Positions 14,835 through 23,346 of a DNA stretch of 39,840 nucleotides are shown in pieces. The stretch's first letter is position 1, and each line of letters begins with the position of its first letter. Below the pieces are notes generated by a model. It was not told the DNA's origin. It did not search any database and worked only from the letters and a program-made list of their open reading frames with translations. The position numbers were made by a program, and so were the translations under genes. Origin of the DNA: Planctomycetota bacterium (lineage in GTDB: Bacteria; Planctomycetota; Phycisphaerae; WQYP01); the NCBI GenBank assembly GCA_021808105.1, contig JAKBCC010000023.1:1-39840 (forward strand), in the 5' to 3' direction.

Positions 14835-17750
14835 TCACGATCCGTCAATTTCGTCGCTTAACCCTAACTCACGCAGGGCCGCCCGCGCTTCTTCCAGGCG
14901 CTGCTCGGAAATGCCGCCATCGGGGTTGACCTCAACTTTTACGGTTAGTTTTAATCCGCCATCGGTGACGTGCCGCGAGAGAACTTTGGTATAAAAATTC
15001 ATCCATTTCTGCGGCGGCACTTCCCCCGACCACCGGAAGCCTGCCTGCTTCGCCGCCGCCGCTCTCATCAGGGGCAGTACACCCGCCTTGCCCACGGTAA
15101 TCTCCGCGGCAACGGCCACCTCGCCCACCAGCGCCTGCACGGCAAAAGTCCCCTCCAATGCGCCGGCGGTAAAGGCTCCAGCGGCGATGCTTCCACCGCC
15201 GGCCGTCCACACCACAGCCTCCTTCGCCACTTCCATATTCCGTCCGAATTGATCAATTCCCTGTGTCCTGAAGATGATCTGTTGGCCCGGTTCAACTGTC
15301 GCACGCGACGGCGTAACAACGAGTTTCGTTAATCGCGGCGGCTCGATGTGCTTTTTTGCTTCCTCGCCCCGAATGACAAACATATCTTCTGATATTTCGA
15401 CCTCGTTAGCTGCAAGCTCCTTCTCGAAAATAAACGGTTCATAATGGCCATCCGGCTTTCTGCCGACATACGCCAGAATACCATCACGCACGCCGCGTGC
15501 GATGGTATCCTTTATTGCGTCACCATTTATCAACCGCGGCAACTGTGGGGAAGCGAAAAATGCATCCCGCACCGCCTTGGTGCTCCACTGCGCCATCGCG
15601 GGCCAATTCCGCACCAGAAAATTCGCGCTAATATCCTTTTCAATATCCCCTTCCTCGCGCAGCCGTTTGATTATCACGGTAAGCATGTCCGCAGCTTGAC
15701 TGGAGGTGATTAACCCCAAATCCACGGTCCGCAACTCATTGGCCTTGTCCAATAGCAGCACATTTTTGTAGCTGCGCCACACCCCCTCCACCAAATCCCG
15801 CTTCGAGCGGCGAATATGCTCCTCCAATTGACGCTGCTGGGCATCATCAAGGCGCGATAGATCCTGCTCCCTGATGTCTTCCCACGCCAAGGCCTTGCGG
15901 GCCTCTTCGCGCAGCAGTTGGGCTGAATCCGCTGCCACCCAGATCACCGCACTTTTGAAGGTCCGCGAAGATTTGCCATATTCCCTTGTCAGATCTGCGA
16001 TCAACTGCCGCGTGGCATCGCCGTCACTCAATGTATGATCCAAACCCATAACAGCCAACGTCAGCACCGGCCGATCAGGAATCTGGCTGCTTTTCTCCGG
16101 GAAGTATATTCGTTCCGCACCGGCTCCCGCCGTAAAAACTTTCTGTATTTCCGTCCTGACACGCTCGTCAATTTGCGATCCCTGAATACTCGCCCGGCGA
16201 TCGGAAAGCAGTTTATTCAGATTCGGTGACAGGCTGAACCGATACCGGTTCTTCTCAATGGACAGGTAGTAACAGGATTGCCCCAACGCCTCCAACACGG
16301 TTTCCACATTCCCAATGTCCAATTCCGGTTCACCCACCGCCAGTCTTATTTCCGGTACCGTCGCCTCGTGGCGGGCCATCCCGCCGTTGGATTCGAAAAA
16401 AATGGCCGTGGCCACTTTGGTATGCAGGCGGCCTTTTTTAATTGCCTCATCCGCCTCGCGGTCCAGTCGCTGGGCATGCGAATCACGCTTGCCGCAAATG
16501 TCCGTCGTTACCGCCCCTTCCAGCCGCGGCTCGCCAAGCTGCTCAAACATGGCCGTGCGAAACAACGATTCATCCAATGGCGCTGTTCCTAATCCGATCA
16601 ACGGGTCTTTATGCCCCCCCTTGTAGCCATCTTGGAACGCGCGCGATACCCACAGCGCCAGCAGCCGTAAAACCCCCCGCGTCTGCTGAAACCGCGGCAG
16701 TGCCTGCCACTTGCGTTCAAACACGGATAACACCGTCGGATGGAACGGATACGCTGACCTGAACGCCTCGCGAGCATGATCCACCGGGAAATCGCCGATC
16801 TGGGTTTTATTGTCCAATACCCACTCAACATATTGCGCGATGGTCTTTTCCGCATCCTTGTTTGGGCCGTCCCATTCAAACAATCGGCGGCGAATAATTT
16901 CCGATGCTTCCCCCTCGCTGGACATAATTACCGCCTTGCCCAACCGATCCAGCATTTTCTTGAAGCGGTCATAATCCGACTGGTCTTCCGCGTTCATTTC
17001 CAATTCTGAGGCCGGTATGGATGCCACCAATACCGTGTTATCCTGCCCGCGCACGGTCTCTGAAAGATTATGCAGAAAATTGTAGAGCTGGCCGGCCAGC
17101 CCGTTTTTCCGGAAGCGACTGACAAAATTCATCAATTCGTCCATGAGAATCAGGCAGGGCCTATCCGCCGGCAGCAGCCGCCGGATCACATCACCGGATG
17201 GTGCCGTAAGCTGTTTGTCGTGTTCCGCCACAATGGCGAATGCCTCCGCGCCGCCCAGTTGCCAGGCAATTTCACCCCATGGCGTTTTACGCAAGGGGGT
17301 GCCGCCCTTGCCGCCTCGCCCGGATATGGCGTCAAACTCTGTACCGACAAAAACCGCCGTCGCCGCCACGGGCACGCTTGGCACGCCCGCTCTTTCCAGT
17401 ATGCCATCCACACCCATCCATGCGCCGGCCTCCGGCCCGCCACGGGCCAGATGGTAAAGCAGCGTCAGCGCGTGTGTTTTGCCGCCGCCAAACTGCGTGG
17501 TCATATTAAAAACCGCCGACGTTTCGGTTCTGATTCCCGAAAGCCGCCGAACCACCTGTGCGGCCAGATCAATAAGGTTTTTGGTTAAATAGGTCCGGCC
17601 AAAGAATCGCTGCGGATTTTGATAATCCGCAGGTGCCCGGCCATCGCGGACATGATCCAGGTGTACCGCGAATTCCGACGCATCCAGAGGTTTGCCGTCG
17701 CGTAAGTCCTCACGCGGATTAATAACTTTGTACCAGGGCTGTAAGGCCAT
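14835..17750 (-). CDS. DUF499 ATPase, HmaC-like component, with Ig-like domain
   Basis: 971 residues. The N-terminal half is a DUF499 P-loop ATPase: the Walker A-like loop TTQFGGGKTHALTLLYH (85-100) and Walker B CLILMDELMNF (about 199-209), followed by SETVRGQDNTVLVASIPASE. DUF499 proteins accompany DUF1156 methylases and SNF2 helicases in defence islands; together these make up the helicase-methylase-ATPase (Hma) type of system. Near residues 803-885 a bacterial Ig-like domain is visible (VVTPSRATVEPGQQIIFRTQ, then DQFGRN, VVWTAGGGSI, GAFTAGALEGTFAVQA), followed by an ~85-residue C-terminal domain typical of DUF499 proteins. AGGATGG precedes the ATG. It is the last gene of the island's - strand series, ten bases after a decayed TOPRIM gene. 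Confidence 0.87.
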   Translation of the reverse strand: MALQPWYKVINPREDLRDGKPLDASEFAVHLDHVRDGRAPADYQNPQRFFGRTYLTKNLIDLAAQVVRRLSGIRTETSAVFNMTTQFGGGKTHALTLLYHLARGGPEAGAWMGVDGILERAGVPSVPVAATAVFVGTEFDAISGRGGKGGTPLRKTPWGEIAWQLGGAEAFAIVAEHDKQLTAPSGDVIRRLLPADRPCLILMDELMNFVSRFRKNGLAGQLYNFLHNLSETVRGQDNTVLVASIPASELEMNAEDQSDYDRFKKMLDRLGKAVIMSSEGEASEIIRRRLFEWDGPNKDAEKTIAQYVEWVLDNKTQIGDFPVDHAREAFRSAYPFHPTVLSVFERKWQALPRFQQTRGVLRLLALWVSRAFQDGYKGGHKDPLIGLGTAPLDESLFRTAMFEQLGEPRLEGAVTTDICGKRDSHAQRLDREADEAIKKGRLHTKVATAIFFESNGGMARHEATVPEIRLAVGEPELDIGNVETVLEALGQSCYYLSIEKNRYRFSLSPNLNKLLSDRRASIQGSQIDERVRTEIQKVFTAGAGAERIYFPEKSSQIPDRPVLTLAVMGLDHTLSDGDATRQLIADLTREYGKSSRTFKSAVIWVAADSAQLLREEARKALAWEDIREQDLSRLDDAQQRQLEEHIRRSKRDLVEGVWRSYKNVLLLDKANELRTVDLGLITSSQAADMLTVIIKRLREEGDIEKDISANFLVRNWPAMAQWSTKAVRDAFFASPQLPRLINGDAIKDTIARGVRDGILAYVGRKPDGHYEPFIFEKELAANEVEISEDMFVIRGEEAKKHIEPPRLTKLVVTPSRATVEPGQQIIFRTQGIDQFGRNMEVAKEAVVWTAGGGSIAAGAFTAGALEGTFAVQALVGEVAVAAEITVGKAGVLPLMRAAAAKQAGFRWSGEVPPQKWMNFYTKVLSRHVTDGGLKLTVKVEVNPDGGISEQRLEEARAALRELGLSDEIDGS

Positions 17751-17759
17751 AAAGCCATC

Positions 17760-18024
17760 CTACATGGTGCCAATAAACTGCCATAGATTGTCGAACGCCG
17801 AGTCCGCAAAAGGCCAATACCCGGCCTGCGCCGCCTCGCCGACCCGCTTTTCGGGATCATCCTGTCCCGCCAGCCAGGCGTGGGCACGGGCTTTGTCCCG
17901 GGGTGACGGATGGGATCCATTCTTCGTCCTTACCCTCAACCAGCAGCAGCTTGGATTTGGTAATCTGAATCTTCGCTGTCGGCGAGCGGGTTGGCAATCG
18001 TTCCTCATCGGTTCCGCTGCTCAC
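17760..18024 (-). pseudogene. Remnant of a TOPRIM/DUF3226-like partner gene
   Basis: The GTG start overlaps the stop of the upstream ATPase gene (GTGA), as for a coupled partner. The first frame reads SSGTDEERLPTRSPTAK and then ITKSKLLLVEGKDEE, the opening strand of a TOPRIM domain with its catalytic Glu in LLVEGKDE. It then loses sense and stops at 17857. A different frame takes over at about PRDKARAHAWLAGQDDPEKR and ends with GYWPFADSAFDNLWQFIGTM at 17760, which resembles the C-terminal end of DUF3226-type OLD/TOPRIM proteins. The whole middle, including the DxD part of the TOPRIM site, is missing, and the two ends are out of frame. A full-length relative would have roughly 200 residues or more. 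I read it as a deletion remnant; a sequencing error alone cannot explain the missing length. Confidence 0.72.
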
Positions 18025-19091
18025 GACCGCACCTCGAAGTTGGATTCCAGCACGGCCGCGATGGCCTCGGCATCGTAGCTCGTCACTTCGTGCCGACCTT
18101 CGCGAGCGTCAATGCGGAACAAACCCGGTCGCTGGGATTCGCCGTGCAGACACTGCAAGGCGGAGCGGATCATTTCATCACTATGCGTGGTGGCAAACAC
18201 CTGCACATTGAACCGCTCGCAATGCTGCGCCAAGAACATCCAAAGTTGCGCCATCACCGAATGGTGCAAGCCATTGTCGATCTCGTCCACCAGAAGCACG
18301 CCTCCTCTGATATCGGCGAAGCTCACAGCCATGACAAATAGCCGCACCAAGCCTTCGCCCGCCGCAGCAAGCGGCAACAGGGAGTCCAAACCAATGTCGG
18401 CGTAAACCGCCGCAGATCCGCCATCAGAAAGCACCTCAAGCCGGCTGATTCGCGGGTCAAGTGATTTCAGGGCTTCGACGACGGAATCCTCCTGTTTTAC
18501 TTTCACCAAAGCGCTGAATTGCCGAGCGACATCCGGCATGGACGGCCAGCCACGGGCGGATAGGAACCCGGTTGGAACAATTTCTGTGACAGGCTCCTCC
18601 GGACCACTGGTGCCAATCATGTGGGTTGCCGGATTAATCCTGATCGTGCCCTCAGACGGTACACCTTCGGCGGTTCTGAATGCAAGTTCTAATCCGCCGA
18701 TGATGAAATTGTCGGAAATAGTAGTAACGCGTATTGTTGGCGACAGCTTCGGGTCGGTGGACGCAGAGACTGGCTCGGCCTTAAGGGCTGATATTTTGAG
18801 TCGGCGGGTCTGATCGTCCCACCGGCCGTCTACTTCAATCGGATGGCGAGGATCTGCGTTACCGAACAAGGGACGCCACAGCCTGTCAGCCTGCAGGGAA
18901 AATTGGTCGCGCTGCTGCGCGATGGAAAGGGCTGCGGTCCCATTGGTGGCACTACCGAGAAGAAACAGGCTCTCCAACACTGTAGATTTCCCGGTATTGT
19001 TTCGCCCGACGATCAGGTTCATCCGCCGCGCGTTCTCTAATTGCAGCGACTCGATTCCGCGAAGGTTTTTGATTGAAAGGTTCGAATACAT
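18021..19091 (-). CDS. OLD-like AAA family ATPase
   Basis: 356 residues from ATG (MYSNLSIKNLRGIESL) with AGGAG seven bases upstream; an in-frame TTG 21 bases earlier is less likely. It is an ABC/SMC-like ATPase of the AAA_15/AAA_21 group: Walker A GRNNTGKST (29-37), a signature-like segment AAAGEGLVRLF, Walker B GGVLLVDEIDNGLHHS and the H-loop VFATTHSDEM. Such ATPases work with a TOPRIM nuclease, fused (OLD, GajA) or separate (PARIS AriA/AriB and DUF3226 partners), in anti-phage defence. Here the separate partner directly downstream is a remnant, so the pair is probably non-functional as a nuclease complex, while this gene remains intact. It is separated from the TIR-like gene upstream by 207 bases that carry a palindrome cluster and may have its own promoter. 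Confidence 0.85.
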   Translation of the reverse strand: MYSNLSIKNLRGIESLQLENARRMNLIVGRNNTGKSTVLESLFLLGSATNGTAALSIAQQRDQFSLQADRLWRPLFGNADPRHPIEVDGRWDDQTRRLKISALKAEPVSASTDPKLSPTIRVTTISDNFIIGGLELAFRTAEGVPSEGTIRINPATHMIGTSGPEEPVTEIVPTGFLSARGWPSMPDVARQFSALVKVKQEDSVVEALKSLDPRISRLEVLSDGGSAAVYADIGLDSLLPLAAAGEGLVRLFVMAVSFADIRGGVLLVDEIDNGLHHSVMAQLWMFLAQHCERFNVQVFATTHSDEMIRSALQCLHGESQRPGLFRIDAREGRHEVTSYDAEAIAAVLESNFEVRS

Positions 19092-19141
19092 ATTCCATCT
19101 CCTGGCGTCCAATATCGGCGATCCGCCGACACCGAATCCGA

Positions 19142-19169
19142 ATTCTACCCCGTTTTACATATCCTGTAA
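19142..19169 (-). promoter_or_regulatory. Weak candidate internal promoter for OLD-like ATPase
   Basis: On the minus strand TTACAG and TAGAAT are separated by 16 bases, about 50 bases before the ATPase start codon. The -10 match is good and the -35 match poor. It lies in the only sizeable gap within the - strand series after the methylase, which supports an internal promoter. Confidence 0.27.
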
Positions 19170-19201
19170 CCGTGGCACCTACCCGCCGAGGCAATCGCAC
19201 G

Positions 19202-19253
19202 AAACGCACGGCGTGCGTTTTCAATTTCAACCGTGCGTTTTATCCGTGCGTTT
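19202..19253. repeat. Cluster of CGTGCGTTT repeats with 19-base palindrome
   Basis: AAACGCACG and CGTGCGTTT flank a single G (19202-19220), forming a perfect palindrome apart from the centre. Two more copies of CCGTGCGTTT follow at 19231-19240 and 19244-19253. The cluster sits in the gap between the TIR-like gene and the OLD-like ATPase gene, upstream of the candidate internal promoter in the direction of transcription. An operator for a dedicated repressor or the trace of an insertion are both possible. Confidence 0.5.
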
Positions 19254-19298
19254 CCGTTTAGCACGGCGTCTATGCCGCAGTTTCTCAACACCTGCTGG

Positions 19299-20195
19299 TT
19301 ATCCTTTTGGCACTTCTGCGGGCACAAGCGGCCATCCCTGCGGAGGCCACCCCCGCGGGTCAGAATTTCCCCATTCACCAAAGTCCGATTTGAAATCATC
19401 GGCTTTGTACCCGCGCTTGACTAACCATTCCGCGAAAGACTTGCCACGGGCTGTAAGGGATACCATTGCGCGTAAATCAATCTGCAGGAGTCCCGCGTCT
19501 GGGAGGCTGTCACAGAGCTTATCGACGGAGAAAAAACCATTCCCCGCCAGTTGCCTCATCTTCCGCTGTTGATACTGGTAGCGAATTCCCGGACCGAAAA
19601 TTGATTCCCTCCTCAGGCTCAAATTCTTTTCGTCCATAAGAATCAAAAACTGCTTTGCGGCCTCATCGAGAAGATCAGCGATGATCTGAAACTGCGTATT
19701 TTGGTCCACGTCAAAATCCGGGCGGGTACGCACCCTGTTCCCAAGTTTCTCGATGGCAGTTTTGATCTCGGTACAAGCAGCACCCAGCGAAGCCACCAAG
19801 TTGCCGTCCTTGTGGCTTTGAAAACTCGCGTGTGTAACCCCGGCAAGATCGGTTGGCAGTTTAATACCAGCGGCATGGTCGTACACAATGAATGTTCTTG
19901 CCCGGCCCAGGACCCCAATGAACAGCCCGAGTTCAATCAGTACATTGTCTCGTGGCTGGGCTTTTTCTACTCCTCGGCTCGACGCCATGTCGTCCGGCGT
20001 TAGGACCAGGATCGCAAAATCGAAATTCTGCGATTTCTCAACTAGGGCCTCAAGTGTTCCAGTTGCGAGGCCGAAAACCCCCTGGCTCCACAATACGACC
20101 TCGCAGGCGCGATCCAATCCTACCTGGATTGCTTCAGCAATTTTCAAGCCCTCAGACGAGGACCCAACAAATACAGAGGGTCGAACTGTCGGCAC
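19299..20195 (-). CDS. TIR-like nucleotide-binding protein (PF10137 type)
   Basis: 298 residues from a GTG with AAGGA seven bases upstream; a TTG two codons earlier is too close to that site. The N-terminal ~130 residues match the TIR-like family of predicted nucleotide-binding proteins: VFVGSSSEGLKIAEAIQ (8-24), VVLWSQGVF, then FDFAILVLTPDD and PRDNVLIELGLFIGVLGR, where Glu88 is in the position of the catalytic Glu of TIR NADases. TIR domains of this group act as NAD-degrading effectors in anti-phage systems such as CBASS Cap12. The C-terminal ~140 residues are helical and may be a winged-helix sensor (LQIDLRAMVSLTARGKSFAEWL). It lies between the methylase and the OLD-like ATPase, 70 bases after the methylase stop. 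NADase activity is inferred. Confidence 0.82.
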   Translation of the reverse strand: MPTVRPSVFVGSSSEGLKIAEAIQVGLDRACEVVLWSQGVFGLATGTLEALVEKSQNFDFAILVLTPDDMASSRGVEKAQPRDNVLIELGLFIGVLGRARTFIVYDHAAGIKLPTDLAGVTHASFQSHKDGNLVASLGAACTEIKTAIEKLGNRVRTRPDFDVDQNTQFQIIADLLDEAAKQFLILMDEKNLSLRRESIFGPGIRYQYQQRKMRQLAGNGFFSVDKLCDSLPDAGLLQIDLRAMVSLTARGKSFAEWLVKRGYKADDFKSDFGEWGNSDPRGWPPQGWPLVPAEVPKG

Positions 20196-20265
20196 TATCA
20201 AATCCTTTTACCGTAGAGTTTTTAGACCGCCACGGCACGGACCGGCGATCTCAATTGCTGCTCAT

Positions 20266-23200
20266 TCATAACCCCAGTCCCTTCTTCCGCGCCAACACGC
20301 CGTCCACCCACCGTTTCTCCTCGGTACCTACAGGATAAAGCGCGGAGAGCGATTGGGCCAGCTTCCAGAACTTACCGTCTCGGCCCGCCCCTTCTTCCAC
20401 CAGAAAACGCTTGACCGCCTCGCCCCGCCCGGCGGCAAATAATATCATGCTCTGATGCACGCGATCCAATACCGTATGGCCCAGCTTCGGCACGCTCTTG
20501 TCACCCCATCCGCCATCTTCATTTTCCAGTTCATCAATGCCGGCAAATAAATTCGCCTGCCGGGCTTTCTTCCGGGCGTTCCGCGGCACCTGCCCCTCAT
20601 CCTTGCCAAACAAGATCCGCGTGCGTTCCGCCACGGCCAACAGCCGGGCCTTACTCCCTTTCACCTCCACCACGTCGGCCAATTGTTCCAAATTCGCCCC
20701 CAATCCCTGTGCAATTTTCCGCGCCGCATCATATTCCAACGTATAGCCGGTATTATTCGCCCCCGCCTTGCCAGTACCACCCTCGTTACCGTCGGGGGCA
20801 ACCTCCTCTCCTCCATCATCATTGCTGTCCCCTGTAACCTGTCCCCCGTCACCTTCGCCATTATTTCCCGCTCCCATCGTCCAAAGCCATATTGCCGTCA
20901 GCCGGGCGTCAGGCTCCAATGATCCCGCATCCGCCCCGTTAAACACCAGCCGCAGCGCTTCTTGCGATACCGCCGCCCACACATGTTCCAGATATTCGCG
21001 TAATGTTACCTTTTCCCCAGTGGCCTTTTCCACGCGGCTGTAGCGTGAAAAAATTTCCAGTGCGGGTCCGAGGCACGCAAAAATCGCATCGGCGCCCACC
21101 ACACCCTCCGCCTCCAGTCGCGGCATCCATTCATGAATGCGCCTGGGCAGTTCCTGCAAAACCGTCCGCCAATCGCCAATAGCGTCGGTCTGAACGCTGC
21201 CATCACTATTTTCCCGCGGCCGGCAAACCAGATGCACGCTGCTGGCCAGTGCTGCGGAATCCATAGCTCGCAACCGGCTGCCCATTTCGGTATCAATTGG
21301 CCACGAACCCGTGATAACCCAGCCCGCATCGACCATCGCCTGCAGCTGTGCTTCCCATCCGCTGGTGGATTTATGTGCGAAGACGATCAAGCCGATACCA
21401 TCCGGCCGCAGTATCCGCCGCCCCTCGGCCATGGCCGCCGCCATGGTGCTTTCAAAATAGGCTTTGTCTTTTCCCTTAACTTCATCCACGATGCACTCAT
21501 CGGCCTTCGGCGTGAGTTCATCGCCGAACGCCCCATCCAACGATGCGGGCAAGGTGCGTTTGAGCCAGACGTAAAAGAAGTCAGAAAGGTCGGCGTAGGG
21601 AACGGCATCGTAATATGGCGGGTCGGTGATGAACGCGGAGGCGGCGTCGCTCGGCAAGCAATGGTATGACGCAGAAGTTCGCTGCACCTCTCCCGCTTTC
21701 CAGTCGCTCCCAATGCCCGTGAGGATGTGCTCGGTACGGCCAACTTGGATTGACCACGCCCCGCTAGATTCCCCGATCGGTGCTCCCTCGCCGAAGTCCC
21801 AGACCATTCCGATCGCTTGGCGTCCGAATAGATGGCGGGGGCATTGCGCGATTGGCTCCCAAGGGCATAACGAGTTACCGAGGTCCGCCTGTTTATCCAA
21901 TGCCATTGCGAGGCACGCCTGCACCGCTCCGGCGAGTTCTGATTCGTCCCCGCTCTCAAGTTTCTCTCCCACCTCGCGCACAAGCCGGGCCAACGTGGTC
22001 AGCGCAAGGGCCTGGCGCGGCGCAAACAGATCGCACCACTGCTCCATGCCGTAAAGCTGGACGCGGAAACCGAGCGTTCCCTGCGGTGGCAGCGGTTCCT
22101 CCGGCACCAGAGAAAGCGGCCCGGTGTGTTCCTTTCGCCGTTTTCCTAATTCCTTCGCCGCCGCAGCGGTGGCCTGCAAATCTTTCTCGGCGGGCAAACG
22201 GTAGAAGCGGCCCGGTTGATCCGCCCGCGTTGTCACCACCGCAAACAGCCGCGCATCAGCGGCCCCGCCCTTGCGGGCTTTAAGTTGTACCCGCACGGAC
22301 GCCACCGGCGTGGTGTAGCCGCAACACGGACACGTGGCTGACCCACGGGCCACGGTTCCACCGCCAACCTCTGACGTTTTTACATTCCGGATAATTTCAA
22401 AATCGACTCTCTTGGCCACCGGGTTGGGAATAATTTTCAGCGCTACGCTGCGATTTACTTTCTTGGCCAGCCACAGGGACCGCATCAGCGGTACCTCGGC
22501 ACCGCAGTTCGGCCCTTCGCATTGAATGGTCCGCGCCCATAAATAAGCAATGGGCACAGCGCCATCAGCATCCTTGGGATAATATTGGGAAAGTTCCTTT
22601 TCCGCCTGCTCTTTTATCCATAGCCCCCATTTCCGCACTTCATCGGCCAACTGTTGGCCATATTTGGGAATATATTCCAGTACCACTTTGTTCAGCAGCA
22701 CCGCCACCGGATTAAGATCACTGGCAAACGCATCAGCGCCCACGCGCAGTGCCTCCAGCGGAATTGACCCGCCACCGGCGAACGGATCCACCACCAGGGG
22801 CCGCGTGCCCGGCAAGCCGCCCAGGCTTTCATGCGCGGCTTGCGTAAGCGCCCGGGCGGTGGAAAGGAAAACTTTTTGTGTGGAGGCCTCCCAAGCCGCA
22901 AAATCCGCAATGAAATCCAACAGAAGCGTCCGCAATAATTCCAGATCGGCGAGCTTGGCCGGTGGAGGATCACCATTGCGGCGGGGCACCGGAATCGTGG
23001 TTAAATCCAGCGGTGCTTTTCGTTGGGCCAGTTCACCGTAGCGCCTCCAAGATTCACCATCACAAATGCCGGCAATCCCCGCATCGGCCAGCGCAGACTT
23101 GGCAAATGCGATCATCTGCTGCGCCGCCGCCGCGCGGAAGGCCGGCGGACATAAGGGGTCAGCCGGATCAGGCCAAAGCGATGCGCAAATCACCGCCCGG

Positions 23201-23346
23201 CAAGCCGCCAATGGCCGCCGCGCCCACCAGATATGCAGCGTAGAAATATGCCCATGCCGGATCGACTTCTCCCGCCGCGCATGGGCGGAAATGCGCTTGA
23301 TAGGCAAGTCAACTTCAATAAGGCGTTGGGGATATTTTGGATTCAC
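20266..23346 (-). CDS. DUF1156 DNA adenine methylase, HmaB-like component
   Basis: 1026 residues starting at a GTG that overlaps the preceding stop. The N-terminus has the DUF1156 signature (RLIEVDLPIKRISAHARREK, then STLHIWWARRPLAACR). SAM-binding motif I is VVDPFAGGGSIPLEA near residue 185 and catalytic motif IV is TDPPYYD near residue 570, in the order of gamma/beta amino-methyltransferases acting on adenine or cytosine. Two CxxC pairs, CEGPNC and CPCC, suggest a zinc ribbon inserted between the motifs. DUF1156 methylases partner DUF499 ATPases and helicases in the Hma type of system and are expected to mark self DNA. Near residues 835-850 a Gly/Asp-rich low-complexity stretch is encoded by DNA resembling the island's flanking repeats (20827-20853). 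Confidence 0.9.
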   Translation of the reverse strand: MNPKYPQRLIEVDLPIKRISAHARREKSIRHGHISTLHIWWARRPLAACRAVICASLWPDPADPLCPPAFRAAAAQQMIAFAKSALADAGIAGICDGESWRRYGELAQRKAPLDLTTIPVPRRNGDPPPAKLADLELLRTLLLDFIADFAAWEASTQKVFLSTARALTQAAHESLGGLPGTRPLVVDPFAGGGSIPLEALRVGADAFASDLNPVAVLLNKVVLEYIPKYGQQLADEVRKWGLWIKEQAEKELSQYYPKDADGAVPIAYLWARTIQCEGPNCGAEVPLMRSLWLAKKVNRSVALKIIPNPVAKRVDFEIIRNVKTSEVGGGTVARGSATCPCCGYTTPVASVRVQLKARKGGAADARLFAVVTTRADQPGRFYRLPAEKDLQATAAAAKELGKRRKEHTGPLSLVPEEPLPPQGTLGFRVQLYGMEQWCDLFAPRQALALTTLARLVREVGEKLESGDESELAGAVQACLAMALDKQADLGNSLCPWEPIAQCPRHLFGRQAIGMVWDFGEGAPIGESSGAWSIQVGRTEHILTGIGSDWKAGEVQRTSASYHCLPSDAASAFITDPPYYDAVPYADLSDFFYVWLKRTLPASLDGAFGDELTPKADECIVDEVKGKDKAYFESTMAAAMAEGRRILRPDGIGLIVFAHKSTSGWEAQLQAMVDAGWVITGSWPIDTEMGSRLRAMDSAALASSVHLVCRPRENSDGSVQTDAIGDWRTVLQELPRRIHEWMPRLEAEGVVGADAIFACLGPALEIFSRYSRVEKATGEKVTLREYLEHVWAAVSQEALRLVFNGADAGSLEPDARLTAIWLWTMGAGNNGEGDGGQVTGDSNDDGGEEVAPDGNEGGTGKAGANNTGYTLEYDAARKIAQGLGANLEQLADVVEVKGSKARLLAVAERTRILFGKDEGQVPRNARKKARQANLFAGIDELENEDGGWGDKSVPKLGHTVLDRVHQSMILFAAGRGEAVKRFLVEEGAGRDGKFWKLAQSLSALYPVGTEEKRWVDGVLARKKGLGL
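20827..20853. repeat. Flank-type repeat tract inside the methylase gene
   Basis: The + strand reads GTCCCCTGTAACCT followed by GTCCCCCGTCACC. The first 14 bases are identical to part of the 29-base repeat of the two island flanks (13239-13267 and 30360-30388). On the coding strand the tract is read in frame as part of a Gly-Asp-Thr-rich linker, so it is tolerated. Confidence 0.6.

Noticed and set aside
17070-17588. 172-residue open frame antisense to the DUF499 gene
   Set aside because: It overlaps the conserved Walker region on the other strand and has no recognisable fold or ribosome site.
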